The notes under the pieces were generated by a model. The model had not been told where the DNA came from. It was given only the letters and a program-made list of their open reading frames with translations, and made no database searches. Shown here piece after piece: positions 1 to 7,707 of a stretch of DNA of 47,269 nucleotides (position 1 is the stretch's first letter; each line of letters begins with the position of its first letter). This DNA comes from Streptococcus infantis (lineage in GTDB: Bacteria > Bacillota > Bacilli > Lactobacillales > Streptococcaceae), in assembly GCF_015546995.1 (NCBI RefSeq), contig NZ_JADMUH010000014.1, positions 1-47,269 of the forward strand, given 5' to 3'. The translations under genes and the position numbers were made by a program.

Positions 1-41
1 TTCTATCTTTTTTCAAAACTATTTGAAATTATTTGTTGTTT

Positions 42-75
42 AAAATCAAACAAAAAAAATAAAAATCAAACAAAA
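42..75 (+). promoter_or_regulatory. Probable LacR operator repeats upstream of gatA
   Basis: Two copies of AAAATCAAACAAAA lie at 42-55 and 62-75, 20 bp apart and just upstream of the gat -35 box. They resemble the A-rich CAAACAAA tracts at the lacA and lacR promoters in this window and the TGTTTnTTT-type sites reported for DeoR-family LacR repressors. Binding by LacR is inferred. Confidence 0.55.
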
Positions 76-89
76 TACAACAAAAAACA

Positions 90-118
90 TTGACAACGGT
101 TTCATATAGTGTTATACT
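90..118 (+). promoter_or_regulatory. gatABC promoter with overlapping cre (CcpA) site
   Basis: A -35 TTGACA (90-95) and -10 TATACT (113-118) are separated by 17 bp, a near-consensus sigma-A promoter. The sequence TGACAACGGTTTCA at 91-104 matches the cre consensus TGWAANCGNTNWCA at all but one position and sits across the -35 and spacer. A site there would let CcpA block RNA polymerase when glucose is present. Confidence 0.75.
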
Positions 119-153
119 TGTATCATAAAAGTTAAATATGAAGGGAGAAGGTC

Positions 154-630
154 ATGGGATTAGATCATTTCTTCAGCAAAGACTTAGTTTTTTGTCTAGA
201 AGCAGATAATCAAGAGCAACTATTTGATCAAGTTGCAACCCTATTGGAAGAAAAGAAAGTTGTTACGGATACCTATCGATCGGCATTGATTGAACGTGAA
301 AAAATGTTTCCAACCGGTTTAGATATGGAATTTCTAGGGAAGGACTTGCCAAATGTAGCAATCCCTCACACTGATACGATTCATAATTTAACTGAAAACG
401 TTGTTGTGGTTCGCTTAGCGAAACCAGTAACATTCCACAACATGATTGCTCCTGACAAGGAAGTAGAAGTATCGTTACTCTTCTTTATCATCAATAATTC
501 AAGTTCGAGTCAAACTAATATTCTTGCTCAATTGATGGACTTCTTTACAGGTAATGGTCATCTAGAAGCACTTTCTAAGATTACAGAACCAGAAGCTTTG
601 TTCCAGTATATCTCAGAAGCAACTGCTTAA
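154..630 (+). CDS. gatA: PTS sugar transporter subunit IIA (galactitol/galactose type)
   Basis: This 158-residue cytoplasmic protein is a fructose/mannitol-superfamily EIIA domain (PTS_EIIA_2). It accepts phosphate from HPr on a histidine and passes it to EIIB. The likely phosphorylated residue is His72 in the motif IPHTD. The start has a clear ribosome binding site (AAGGGAGAAGG) just upstream. It is the first gene after a strong promoter carrying a cre-like site and LacR-like operator repeats, followed by the IIB and IIC genes. Together with lacABCD downstream, the context points to uptake of galactose as galactose-6-phosphate. Galactitol or another hexitol cannot be excluded from sequence. 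The family call is firm; the substrate is inferred from neighbours. Confidence 0.88.
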   Translation: MGLDHFFSKDLVFCLEADNQEQLFDQVATLLEEKKVVTDTYRSALIEREKMFPTGLDMEFLGKDLPNVAIPHTDTIHNLTENVVVVRLAKPVTFHNMIAPDKEVEVSLLFFIINNSSSSQTNILAQLMDFFTGNGHLEALSKITEPEALFQYISEATA

Positions 631-671
631 ATTCATAAATAAATAGTAAATATAAAACGGAGGAAATCCAA

Positions 672-977
672 ATGATTAAAATTCTTGCTGCATGTGGTGC
701 AGGTGTTAACTCAAGCCACCAAATTAAAAGCGCTCTAGAAGAAGAGCTATCTAGCCGTGGATACGACGTACAGTGTGACGCAGTTATGGTTAAAGATGTC
801 AACGAAGACTTGATTAAAGGTTATGATATCTTCACACCAATTGCTGCAACAGACTTAGGTTTTGACCCTGGTATCCCAGTAGTAGAAGCTGGACCAATCT
901 TGTTCCGTATTCCAGCAATGAGCGCTCCAGTTTATGACAATATTGAAGCAGCAATCAAAGAACACGGATTAAGTTAA
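672..977 (+). CDS. gatB: PTS sugar transporter subunit IIB (galactitol/galactose type)
   Basis: This 101-residue EIIB protein of the galactitol/lactose-like fold opens with a P-loop-type phosphocysteine motif, AACGAGVNSS, with Cys8 as the probable phosphorylation site. It relays phosphate from EIIA to the sugar during transport through EIIC. It lies 41 bp after gatA with its own good ribosome binding site (ACGGAGG) and 44 bp before gatC, so the three are one transcription unit. Length is normal for a free-standing GatB. The sugar specificity rests on the adjacent tagatose pathway genes. Confidence 0.88.
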   Translation: MIKILAACGAGVNSSHQIKSALEEELSSRGYDVQCDAVMVKDVNEDLIKGYDIFTPIAATDLGFDPGIPVVEAGPILFRIPAMSAPVYDNIEAAIKEHGLS

Positions 978-1021
978 TTATTATTTTGTAATTTTCCATA
1001 AAAATAAAGGGAGGAAAAATT

Positions 1022-2497
1022 ATGGATTTCATTATCAATCTAGCCAACGATATTTTTAAACCTATCTTGGCTATGGGTGGCCCAATCATCATGCTGATCA
1101 TTTTGACAGTATTGGCCTTGCTTTTCGGAGTTAAATTCTCCAAAGCACTTGAAGGTGGTATCAAACTTGCCATCGCACTTACTGGTATCGGTGCTATCAT
1201 CGGAATGCTTAATGGAGCTTTCTCAGCTTCACTTGCAAAATTCGTTGAAAATACTGGTATTCAATTGAACATCACCGACGTTGGTTGGGCACCACTTGCA
1301 ACAATCACTTGGGGATCTGCTTGGACACTTTACTTCTTGCTCATCATGTTGATTGTCAACGTTGTGATGCTTGCAATAAAGAAAACTGATACACTTGACG
1401 TTGATATCTTCGATATCTGGCACTTGTCTATCACTGGTCTTTTGATTAAATGGTACGCTGACAACAATGGAGTTAGCCAAGGAGTTTCACTCTTCATCGC
1501 GACTGCAGCAGTTGTTCTTGTTGGGGTTCTTAAAATTATCAACTCTGACTTGATGAAACCAACATTTGATGACCTTCTTAACGCACCAAGTTCATCACCA
1601 ATGACTTCAACTCACATGAACTACATGATGAACCCAGTTATCATGGTTTTGGATAAGATTTTTGATAAATTCTTCCCAGGTCTTGATAAATACGACTTTG
1701 ACGCTGCTAAATTGAACAAACGAATCGGTTTCTGGGGATCTAAATTCTTCATCGGTTTCATCCTCGGTATCGTTATCGGTTTGATGGGAACTCCACATCC
1801 AGTCGCTGGTGTAGAAGATGCATCTTCATGGGAACTTGTTATTAAAGGTTGGTTGTCACTCGGTTTGACTGCCGGTGTCTGCTTGGAGCTCTTCTCATTG
1901 ATCGGTTCATGGTTCATCGCAGCCGTAGAACCACTTTCACAAGGTATTACAAACGTTGCTACTAAACGTCTTCAAGGACGTAAATTCAACATCGGTCTTG
2001 ACTGGCCATTTATCGCTGGTCGTGCTGAAATCTGGGCTTGTGCGAACGTACTTGCTCCAATCATGTTGGTAGAAGCAGTGCTTCTTTCAAAAGTCGGAAA
2101 TGGTATCTTGCCACTTGCTGGTATCATCGCAATGGGTGTGACTCCAGCTCTCTTGGTAGTTACTCGTGGTAAATTACTCCGTATGATTATCTTCGGAACT
2201 CTCTTGTTGCCACTCTTCCTTCTTTCAGGTACACTTATCGCACCATTCGCAACAGAACTTGCTAAAGGTGTAGGTGCCTTCCCAGAAGGTGTAAGCCAAA
2301 CTCAACTCATTACTCACTCAACACTTGAAGGACCAATCGAAAAACTTCTTGGTTGGACAATTGGTAACGCTACTACAGGTGATATCAAAGCAATCCTTGG
2401 TGCTGTAGTATTCCTTGCTTTCTATATCGGTATCTTTGCTTGGTACAGAAAACAAATGATCAAACGTAACGAAGAATACGCAGCAAACGCAAAATAA
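1022..2497 (+). CDS. gatC: PTS sugar transporter subunit IIC (galactitol family)
   Basis: A 491-residue, very hydrophobic membrane permease of the galactitol EIIC (GatC) family, with about ten or more predicted membrane segments and a basic C-terminal tail (YRKQMIKRNEEYAANAK) that should be cytoplasmic. It carries the sugar across the membrane while EIIB phosphorylates it. The start follows a good GGGAGG site. It ends the gatABC unit: a strong rho-independent terminator begins 26 bp after the stop codon. GatC-type permeases are known to carry galactose in some streptococci, and the tagatose genes downstream support that here; substrate remains an inference. Confidence 0.88.
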   Translation: MDFIINLANDIFKPILAMGGPIIMLIILTVLALLFGVKFSKALEGGIKLAIALTGIGAIIGMLNGAFSASLAKFVENTGIQLNITDVGWAPLATITWGSAWTLYFLLIMLIVNVVMLAIKKTDTLDVDIFDIWHLSITGLLIKWYADNNGVSQGVSLFIATAAVVLVGVLKIINSDLMKPTFDDLLNAPSSSPMTSTHMNYMMNPVIMVLDKIFDKFFPGLDKYDFDAAKLNKRIGFWGSKFFIGFILGIVIGLMGTPHPVAGVEDASSWELVIKGWLSLGLTAGVCLELFSLIGSWFIAAVEPLSQGITNVATKRLQGRKFNIGLDWPFIAGRAEIWACANVLAPIMLVEAVLLSKVGNGILPLAGIIAMGVTPALLVVTRGKLLRMIIFGTLLLPLFLLSGTLIAPFATELAKGVGAFPEGVSQTQLITHSTLEGPIEKLLGWTIGNATTGDIKAILGAVVFLAFYIGIFAWYRKQMIKRNEEYAANAK

Positions 2498-2523
2498 TTT
2501 GCTCCTAAAAATGTAAATTGTAA

Positions 2524-2570
2524 AAACTAGGTTGTCAGTTTCCACTATGGAGCAGCAGCCTAGTTTTTTT
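2524..2570 (+). terminator. Terminator after gatC
   Basis: Stem AAACTAGGTTG (2524-2534) pairs with CAGCCTAGTTT (2556-2566) with one G-T wobble and is followed by a T run. It separates gatABC from the epimerase gene, so the latter needs read-through or its own promoter. Confidence 0.85.
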
Positions 2571-2591
2571 AGAAAATTGGAGGTAAGACTT

Positions 2592-3485
2592 ATGATTGTA
2601 TTAAAATCAGATCAATTATGTGTTGAGTTTCAAACACTTGGAGGAGCGCTTTCTTCCATAAAGGACAAGGAAGGCGTAGAGTATTTGTGGCAGGGGGATC
2701 CAACTTATTGGAGTGGGCAAGCACCCGTATTATTCCCAATATGTGGTTCAGTAAGAAATGATACGGTCCTTTATGATAAGGAAGATGGTAGTCAAAAAGA
2801 AGGAAAAATTCCTCGACATGGCTTAGTACGAAAAAAAGAATTTACATTAGTAGAACAAACAGATAATTCTGTTACATTCGCTATCGAAGACGATGAAGAA
2901 ATGTATGCAAATTACCCTTATCATTTTCGTTTAGAAATCACTTATACAGTGACTGGGAAAACCATACGTACTCAGTATAAAATCTATAATAAAGAATCAG
3001 AAAAGAGTATGCCATATTTTATCGGTGGGCATCCTGGTTTTAACTGTCCCTTACTAGATGACGAGGTATATGAAGATTACTATCTTGAATTTGAAAAGCC
3101 AGAAACATGTACAGTTCCAAAACCTTTCCCAGAAACAGGAATGTTAGATTTCAAAGATAGAAGTTCCTGGTTAAATAATCAAAAAGAATTAGATTTAAAT
3201 TTTGATTTCTTTAGTTTCGATGCTGTGACATTAGATGAGTTGGAATCTCGAACAGTAGCTTTGCGTTCAAGAAAACATGATAAAGGTTTGAAACTAGATT
3301 TTAAAGAGTTTCCATATTTAATCGTATGGTCAACTCTTAATAAAGGGTCTTTTATTGCCTTGGAACCATGGTCAGGTTTGTCTACTTCAATAGAAGAAGG
3401 AGATAGACTGGAAGATAAGAAAGATGTTAAGATTATAAAACCTAGTGATTTTGATCAGGTTGGATTTGATATCGAGATTTTATAA
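2592..3485 (+). CDS. Aldose 1-epimerase, LacX/GalM-like
   Basis: This 297-residue protein belongs to the galactose mutarotase-like family, LacX branch. It interconverts alpha and beta anomers of an aldose, probably galactose or its 6-phosphate. Visible family motifs are RHGLVR near residue 75, the histidine motif GGHPGFNCPL and the acidic motif ALEPWSGLS near the C-terminus. An in-frame ATG at 2532 would add 20 residues, but it lies inside the gatC terminator; the ATG at 2592 follows a TTGGAGGT ribosome binding site and is preferred. The gene sits between the sugar PTS and lacA, fitting a role in feeding the right anomer to the pathway. No convincing promoter of its own was found, so it may depend on read-through. 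Confidence 0.85.
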   Translation: MIVLKSDQLCVEFQTLGGALSSIKDKEGVEYLWQGDPTYWSGQAPVLFPICGSVRNDTVLYDKEDGSQKEGKIPRHGLVRKKEFTLVEQTDNSVTFAIEDDEEMYANYPYHFRLEITYTVTGKTIRTQYKIYNKESEKSMPYFIGGHPGFNCPLLDDEVYEDYYLEFEKPETCTVPKPFPETGMLDFKDRSSWLNNQKELDLNFDFFSFDAVTLDELESRTVALRSRKHDKGLKLDFKEFPYLIVWSTLNKGSFIALEPWSGLSTSIEEGDRLEDKKDVKIIKPSDFDQVGFDIEIL

Positions 3486-3504
3486 AAAAATAAACAAAAA
3501 CAAA
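3486..3504 (+). promoter_or_regulatory. Probable LacR operator upstream of lacA
   Basis: A 19-nt A-rich element with the core AATAAACAAAAACAAA occurs here, directly upstream of the lacA -35 box. An identical 19-mer occurs at 7643-7661 upstream of lacR on the same strand. Identity at two lac promoters argues for a shared repressor site, most simply LacR. Confidence 0.65.
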
Positions 3505-3513
3505 CATAAATTG

Positions 3514-3542
3514 TTGACTTTTCCAACTAATAGTAGTATATT
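3514..3542 (+). promoter_or_regulatory. lacABCD promoter
   Basis: A -35 TTGACT (3514-3519) and -10 TATATT (3537-3542) are separated by 17 bp. The predicted transcript starts near 3549, giving lacA a leader of about 200 nt. Confidence 0.75.
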
Positions 3543-3548
3543 ATGTTT

Positions 3549-3748
3549 ATAAAGAACAATTTGTGTTTATTTTAACAAGATTACTGTTCTGGCTTTTCTC
3601 TGAAGAAAGCTTATTAAGAAACGAATAAGATATTTGTTCTTAATTTAAATTATTGTCAACAAAACTACTAGTAACTATTTGAGAAAGGTCTCTTTTAGGC
3701 TAGAATCAAAAAGTTTTACTGGTCTATTATAAAAAAGGAGTATACAAT
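3549..3748 (+). other. Long untranslated leader of lacA
   Basis: About 200 nt separate the predicted transcription start from lacA, with no open frame of note. The leader contains inverted repeats: AAGAACAA (3552-3559) with TTGTTCTT (3634-3641), and inside it CTTATT near 3610 with AATAAG near 3625. No ribonucleic antiterminator site or U-run terminator was recognised. A structured leader is possible but unproven. Confidence 0.4.
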
Positions 3749-4174
3749 ATGGCTATTGTTATTGGTGCAGATGCTGCAGGTTTAAGATTGAAAGAAGTTG
3801 TAAAAGACTTCTTGGAAAAAGAAAACTTCCACGTAGTGGATGTTACAGCAGAAGGTCAAGACTTTGTTGATGTAACTCTAGCAGTTGCGGAAGAAGTCAA
3901 GAAAGAAGAACAAAACCTTGGTATCGTCATTGATGCTTATGGTGCAGGTCCGTTTATGGTTGCTACTAAAATCAAAGGAATGGTTGCTGCAGAAGTTTCT
4001 GATGAACGTTCAGCTTATATGACTCGCGGTCACAACAACTCACGTATGATTACGATGGGTGCTCAACTTGTTGGTGATGAATTAGCTAAAAATATTGCTA
4101 AAGGCTTTGTGAATGGTAAATACGACGGTGGTCGTCACCAAATCAGGGTCGACATGTTGAACAAAATGTGCTAA
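3749..4174 (+). CDS. lacA: Galactose-6-phosphate isomerase subunit LacA
   Basis: This 141-residue protein is the LacA subunit of the heteromeric isomerase that converts galactose-6-phosphate to tagatose-6-phosphate. It has the RpiB/LacA/LacB fold: an N-terminal [12 protein letters not shown] segment and the central [17 protein letters not shown] segment, where LacB carries cysteines and LacA does not. That is the usual division between the two subunits. The start has a strong AAAAAAGGAG site. Its stop codon abuts a RUP-like repeat that separates it from lacB; the C-terminus has normal length, so the insertion appears not to have damaged the gene. Confidence 0.95.
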   Translation: MAIVIGADAAGLRLKEVVKDFLEKENFHVVDVTAEGQDFVDVTLAVAEEVKKEEQNLGIVIDAYGAGPFMVATKIKGMVAAEVSDERSAYMTRGHNNSRMITMGAQLVGDELAKNIAKGFVNGKYDGGRHQIRVDMLNKMC

Positions 4175-4275
4175 TACTCTTCAAAAATCAAGATAATCTG
4201 TCGTCAGCTCACTTTAGCTAACCTCAGTTATGCTCGCAGCTCGCTTCCTAAGCTAATCTTGATTTTTCTTGAGTA
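4175..4275. repeat. RUP-like miniature inverted-repeat element between lacA and lacB
   Basis: This 101-bp element begins TACTCTTCAAAAATC and ends GATTTTTCTTGAGTA, with ends pairing TACTC to GAGTA and AAAAATCAAGAT to ATCTTGATTTTT. Inside are CGTCAGC and GCTTCCTA blocks. This layout matches my recollection of RUP, the 107-bp non-autonomous element of pneumococcus thought to be mobilised by IS630-Spn1 and to insert at TA. It starts directly after the lacA stop codon. As RNA it should fold into a long hairpin inside the operon transcript. Confidence 0.7.
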
Positions 4276-4321
4276 AGATAAATGATATTAGATTTATACA
4301 ATTAATCGGAGGGAATAACTA

Positions 4322-4837
4322 ATGAGAATTGCAATCGGATGTGACCACATCGTAACAAATGAAAAAATGGCTGTTTCAGAATTTTTGAAATCAAAAGGAC
4401 ATGAAGTTATCGACTTTGGTACTTATGACCATGCTCGTACCCACTACCCTATCTTTGGTAAAAAAGTTGGTGAAGCAGTAGTTAGTGGACAAGCTGATCT
4501 TGGTGTATGTATCTGTGGTACTGGTGTAGGTATTAATAATGCTGTTAATAAAGTTCCTGGTGTTCGTTCAGCATTAGTTCGTGATATGACAACAGCTCTT
4601 TATGCTAAAGAACAATTGAATGCCAACGTAATCGGATTTGGTGGTAAAATCACTGGTGAATTGCTCATGTGTGATATCATTGAAGCTTTCATCAACGCTG
4701 AATACAAACCATCAGAAGAAAACAAAAAATTGATCGCTAAAATCCAACACGTTGAAACTCATAACGACCATCAAACGGATGCCAACTTCTTTACAGAATT
4801 CCTTGAAAAATGGGATCGTGGTGAATACCACGACTAA
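4322..4837 (+). CDS. lacB: Galactose-6-phosphate isomerase subunit LacB
   Basis: This 171-residue subunit pairs with LacA to form galactose-6-phosphate isomerase. It is an RpiB-fold protein with the N-terminal motif AIGCDH and the catalytic-region motif [13 protein letters not shown], with cysteines at 63 and 65; Cys65 is in the position of the RpiB-type catalytic cysteine. The length equals the usual LacB size. The start is preceded by a CGGAGGG ribosome binding site. It is separated from lacA by a 147-bp gap that contains the RUP-like repeat, and from lacC by only 10 bp. Confidence 0.95.
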   Translation: MRIAIGCDHIVTNEKMAVSEFLKSKGHEVIDFGTYDHARTHYPIFGKKVGEAVVSGQADLGVCICGTGVGINNAVNKVPGVRSALVRDMTTALYAKEQLNANVIGFGGKITGELLMCDIIEAFINAEYKPSEENKKLIAKIQHVETHNDHQTDANFFTEFLEKWDRGEYHD

Positions 4838-4847
4838 GAGGTGACTT

Positions 4848-5777
4848 ATGATTTTAACAGTCACAATGAACCCATCCATTGATATTTCCTATCCTTTGGA
4901 TGAATTAAAAATTGACACTGTCAACCGTGTTGTAGATGTAACTAAGACGGCTGGTGGTAAAGGTCTTAACGTTACTCGTGTCCTATCAGAATTTGGTGAC
5001 TCCGTAGTCGCAACAGGACTTGTCGGTGGTAAACTGGGTGATTTTTTAGTAGAAAATATTGATGATAAAGTAAGCAAACGTTTCTTCTCTATTCAAGGTG
5101 AAACCCGTAACTGTATCGCAATTCTACATGGAGAAAGCCAAACAGAAATCCTAGAAAAAGGTCCTGAAGTTCAAGAAAAAGAAGGTCAAGATTTCTTGGC
5201 TCATTTCAAAGAACTTTTAGAGACTGTAGAGGTAGTGGCCATTTCAGGTAGTCTACCTGCAGGACTTCCAGTTGATTACTATGCTAGTCTGGTTGAACTT
5301 GCTAACCAAGCTGGTAAACCTGTTGTCTTGGATTGTTCAGGAGCTTCACTTCAGGCGGTTCTTGAATCTCCACATAAGCCAACAGTTATCAAACCAAATA
5401 ATGAAGAATTATCTCAACTTTTGGGAAGAGAAATTACTAAAGACTTGGATGAATTAAAAGAAGTTCTTCAAGAACCACTATTTGATGGAATCGAGTGGAT
5501 TATCGTTTCCTTAGGCGCTAATGGTGCCTTTGCCAAACACGGTAACACTTTCTACAAAGTAGATATTCCAAGAATTCAAGTAGTAAATCCAGTCGGTTCT
5601 GGAGATTCTACAGTGGCAGGTATTGCTTCAGGTCTTTTCCATAAAGAAACGGATCAAGAATTACTGACTAAGGCTAATGTCCTTGGTATGCTAAATGCTC
5701 AAGAAAAAATGACCGGTCATGTCAATATGGCTAACTATCAAGGTCTCTATGACCAATTAATTGTAAAAGAGGTATAA
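4848..5777 (+). CDS. lacC: Tagatose-6-phosphate kinase
   Basis: A 309-residue PfkB/ribokinase-family sugar kinase that phosphorylates tagatose-6-phosphate to tagatose-1,6-bisphosphate with ATP. The N-terminal [11 protein letters not shown] and [11 protein letters not shown] segments are the sugar-binding region, and [12 protein letters not shown] near residue 250 is the second PfkB signature with the catalytic aspartate. The length is typical. The gene is flanked closely by lacB (10 bp) and lacD (1 bp), indicating one transcript. PfkB members also include 1-phosphofructokinase, but the lacB and lacD neighbours settle the assignment. Confidence 0.95.
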   Translation: MILTVTMNPSIDISYPLDELKIDTVNRVVDVTKTAGGKGLNVTRVLSEFGDSVVATGLVGGKLGDFLVENIDDKVSKRFFSIQGETRNCIAILHGESQTEILEKGPEVQEKEGQDFLAHFKELLETVEVVAISGSLPAGLPVDYYASLVELANQAGKPVVLDCSGASLQAVLESPHKPTVIKPNNEELSQLLGREITKDLDELKEVLQEPLFDGIEWIIVSLGANGAFAKHGNTFYKVDIPRIQVVNPVGSGDSTVAGIASGLFHKETDQELLTKANVLGMLNAQEKMTGHVNMANYQGLYDQLIVKEV

Positions 5778-5778
5778 A

Positions 5779-6759
5779 ATGGTTTTAACAGAAAATAAAC
5801 GCGCTTGTATGCAAAAACTCTCTGATGAGAATGGTATCATCTCAGCTCTGGCCTTTGACCAACGTGGTGCTTTGAAACGCCTCATGGCTCAATACCAAAC
5901 AGAAGAGCCAACAGTTGCTCAAATGGAAGAACTTAAAGTATTGGTAGCAGATGAATTGACTAAATATGCTTCATCTATGCTACTTGACCCTGAGTACGGA
6001 CTTCCAGCTACAAAAGCTCTTGATCCAAATGCTGGTCTTCTCCTTGCTTATGAGAAAACAGGATACGATACAACAAGTACAAAACGCTTGCCAGACTGCT
6101 TGGATGTTTGGTCTGCAAAACGTATCAAGGAACAAGGTGCAGATGCTGTTAAGTTCTTGCTTTACTATGACGTAGATAGTTCTGACGAACTTAACCAACA
6201 AAAACAAGCCTACATTGAACGTATTGGTTCTGAGTGTGTAGCTGAGGACATTCCATTCTTCCTTGAAATCTTGGCTTACGATGAAAAGATTGCGGACGCT
6301 GGTTCTGCCGAATACGCTAAAGTAAAACCACGCAAGGTTATCGGTGCTATGAAGGTCTTCTCAGACCCTCGCTTTAACATTGATGTTTTGAAAGTGGAAG
6401 TTCCAGTTAACGTGAAATACGTTGAAGGATTTGGCGATGGCGAAATCGTTCACACACGTGAAGAAGCTGCAGACTTCTTTAAAGCTCAAGACGAAGCTAC
6501 TAACTTGCCATACATCTACTTGAGTGCAGGTGTATCAGCTAAGCTCTTCCAAGAAACTCTTGTATTTGCCCACGAATCAGGTGCAAACTTCAATGGTGTT
6601 CTTTGTGGACGTGCAACATGGGCTGGATCAGTTGAAGCTTATATCAAAGACGGTGAAGCAGCAGCTCGCGAATGGCTTCGTACGACTGGTTTTGAGAACA
6701 TCGATGAACTCAACAAAGTTCTTAAAACAACAGCAACTTCATGGACCGAACGTGTGTAA
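5779..6759 (+). CDS. lacD: Tagatose 1,6-diphosphate aldolase
   Basis: This 326-residue class I (Schiff-base) aldolase cleaves tagatose-1,6-bisphosphate to dihydroxyacetone phosphate and glyceraldehyde-3-phosphate, ending the tagatose route. The sequence is typical of LacD throughout: [14 protein letters not shown] near the start, DAVKFLLYY in the middle, and the [11 protein letters not shown] block near the C-terminus. It begins one base after the lacC stop, with an AAAGAGG ribosome binding site inside lacC. It is the last gene of the unit and runs into a bidirectional terminator shared with lacR. In some streptococci a LacD paralogue also acts as a regulator; nothing in the sequence distinguishes that here. 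Confidence 0.95.
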   Translation: MVLTENKRACMQKLSDENGIISALAFDQRGALKRLMAQYQTEEPTVAQMEELKVLVADELTKYASSMLLDPEYGLPATKALDPNAGLLLAYEKTGYDTTSTKRLPDCLDVWSAKRIKEQGADAVKFLLYYDVDSSDELNQQKQAYIERIGSECVAEDIPFFLEILAYDEKIADAGSAEYAKVKPRKVIGAMKVFSDPRFNIDVLKVEVPVNVKYVEGFGDGEIVHTREEAADFFKAQDEATNLPYIYLSAGVSAKLFQETLVFAHESGANFNGVLCGRATWAGSVEAYIKDGEAAAREWLRTTGFENIDELNKVLKTTATSWTERV

Positions 6760-6781
6760 ATCCGAGTAAAAAATATAATAA

Positions 6782-6810
6782 AAAAAGTCTCACCATTGGT
6801 GAGACTTTTT
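6782..6810. terminator. Bidirectional terminator between lacD and lacR
   Basis: A perfect 13-bp stem, AAAAAGTCTCACC with GGTGAGACTTTTT and a 3-nt loop, has A and T runs on both sides. It serves the converging lacD (+) and lacR (-) transcripts and touches the lacR stop codon. Confidence 0.9.
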
Positions 6811-7576
6811 AAGATGTAGACTTAATAATTTTAGTTTGTTTGGACAAAGTTTTTAGGGTTTCTTGGCTAAGTTTTGAATCTGAAATTATCGTATCAATAT
6901 CAGCGATATTATAGAAAGTATAAAAATCAAACTTATTAAATTTACTGTGGTCAGCAAGAAGAATCTTTTTATTAGCATTATTTAATGCTAGCTTTTGGAC
7001 TTCACCTTCATCTTCGCTAAAAGTAGCGATAGCATGATCTTTTATACCATTGCAACTAACAAAAGCTTTAGAGTATTGAAGACTTTCGATATCTTGGAGC
7101 GTTAAGGTTCCGACAAAGGCACCGGTGATTTCTCGATAATTTCCGCCAATCAAAATTAAATCAGTCAGTTTTCGTTCATTCAAGATAATGAAAACAGGAA
7201 GGCTATTTGTTACCACACGAATATTATCTATCGGAAGTTCACGCGCAAAGAACTCAAGAGTAGTACCTGGACCGATAAAAATCGTTTCTCTTTCTTCGAC
7301 TAAATGACCAGCAAATTTTGCGATTTCTTGTTTTTCAGCAATCTGAAGACCTTGTTTTTCGACATTCGAGCGTTCATTTGCTAATAGAGAACCAGAACGA
7401 AGTTTTTCAGCGCCTCCATGTACTCGAACAAGTAGATCTTTGTCAGCTAACTCTTGCAGATAACGTCGAGCAGTCATATCAGAAATATCTAAACGATTCA
7501 TTATTTCTTTGACTGTGATGGTTCCTCTTGTATTGACAATCTCTAAAATCACATCTAGTTTTTCTTGTTTTAGCAT
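6809..7576 (-). CDS. lacR: Lactose/tagatose pathway repressor LacR (DeoR family)
   Basis: A DeoR-family repressor of about 255 residues, counted from the internal Met at 7576. An N-terminal winged helix-turn-helix (ITVKEIMNRLDISDMTARRYLQ region) is followed by a DeoR sugar-phosphate sensor domain with the motifs IFIGPGTTLEF and LILIGGNYREITGAFVG. In lactic acid bacteria LacR is released from DNA by tagatose-6-phosphate. An upstream ATG at 7660 would add 28 residues lacking family character and lies inside the promoter; the ATG at 7576 follows a GGGGGGTGA ribosome binding site. The gene is convergent to lacABCD, and its own promoter has the same A-rich operator as the lacA promoter, implying autoregulation. 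Confidence 0.9.
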   Translation of the reverse strand: MLKQEKLDVILEIVNTRGTITVKEIMNRLDISDMTARRYLQELADKDLLVRVHGGAEKLRSGSLLANERSNVEKQGLQIAEKQEIAKFAGHLVEERETIFIGPGTTLEFFARELPIDNIRVVTNSLPVFIILNERKLTDLILIGGNYREITGAFVGTLTLQDIESLQYSKAFVSCNGIKDHAIATFSEDEGEVQKLALNNANKKILLADHSKFNKFDFYTFYNIADIDTIISDSKLSQETLKTLSKQTKIIKSTS

Positions 7577-7601
7577 TGAATCACCCCCCATATCCAATAT
7601 C

Positions 7602-7630
7602 ATTTTATCATATTTTAAACATCTAAGCAA
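7602..7630 (-). promoter_or_regulatory. lacR promoter
   Basis: On the minus strand, -35 TTGCTT (7625-7630) and -10 TAAAAT (7602-7607) are separated by 17 bp. The operator-like A-rich element at 7634-7665 lies immediately upstream. Confidence 0.65.
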
Positions 7631-7633
7631 CTT

Positions 7634-7665
7634 AAACAAAACAAAAATAAACAAAAACAAAAAAC
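7634..7665 (+). promoter_or_regulatory. Probable LacR operator at the lacR promoter
   Basis: The 19-mer at 7643-7661 is identical to that at 3486-3504 before lacA, and lies within a longer run of CAAA-type repeats just upstream of the lacR -35 box. Autoregulation by LacR is inferred. Confidence 0.6.
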
Positions 7666-7693
7666 ATCTGTGTTTGTTTTTAACTCAGATGTT
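7663..7693 (-). terminator. Terminator after nrdF
   Basis: The arms AACATCTG (7663-7670) and CAGATGTT (7686-7693) form a hairpin followed by a U-rich tract on the minus strand. The loop itself contains TGTTTGTTTTTA, resembling a LacR half site. Confidence 0.7.
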
Positions 7694-7707
7694 TTTATAT
7701 TTTTTAA

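Noticed and set aside
2532..2591. A 20-codon N-terminal extension of the epimerase.
   Set aside because: It overlaps the gatC terminator hairpin, and a better ribosome binding site precedes the ATG at 2592.
7577..7660. A 28-codon N-terminal extension of LacR.
   Set aside because: It covers the lacR promoter and lacks DeoR-family sequence; ATG 7576 has a strong ribosome binding site.
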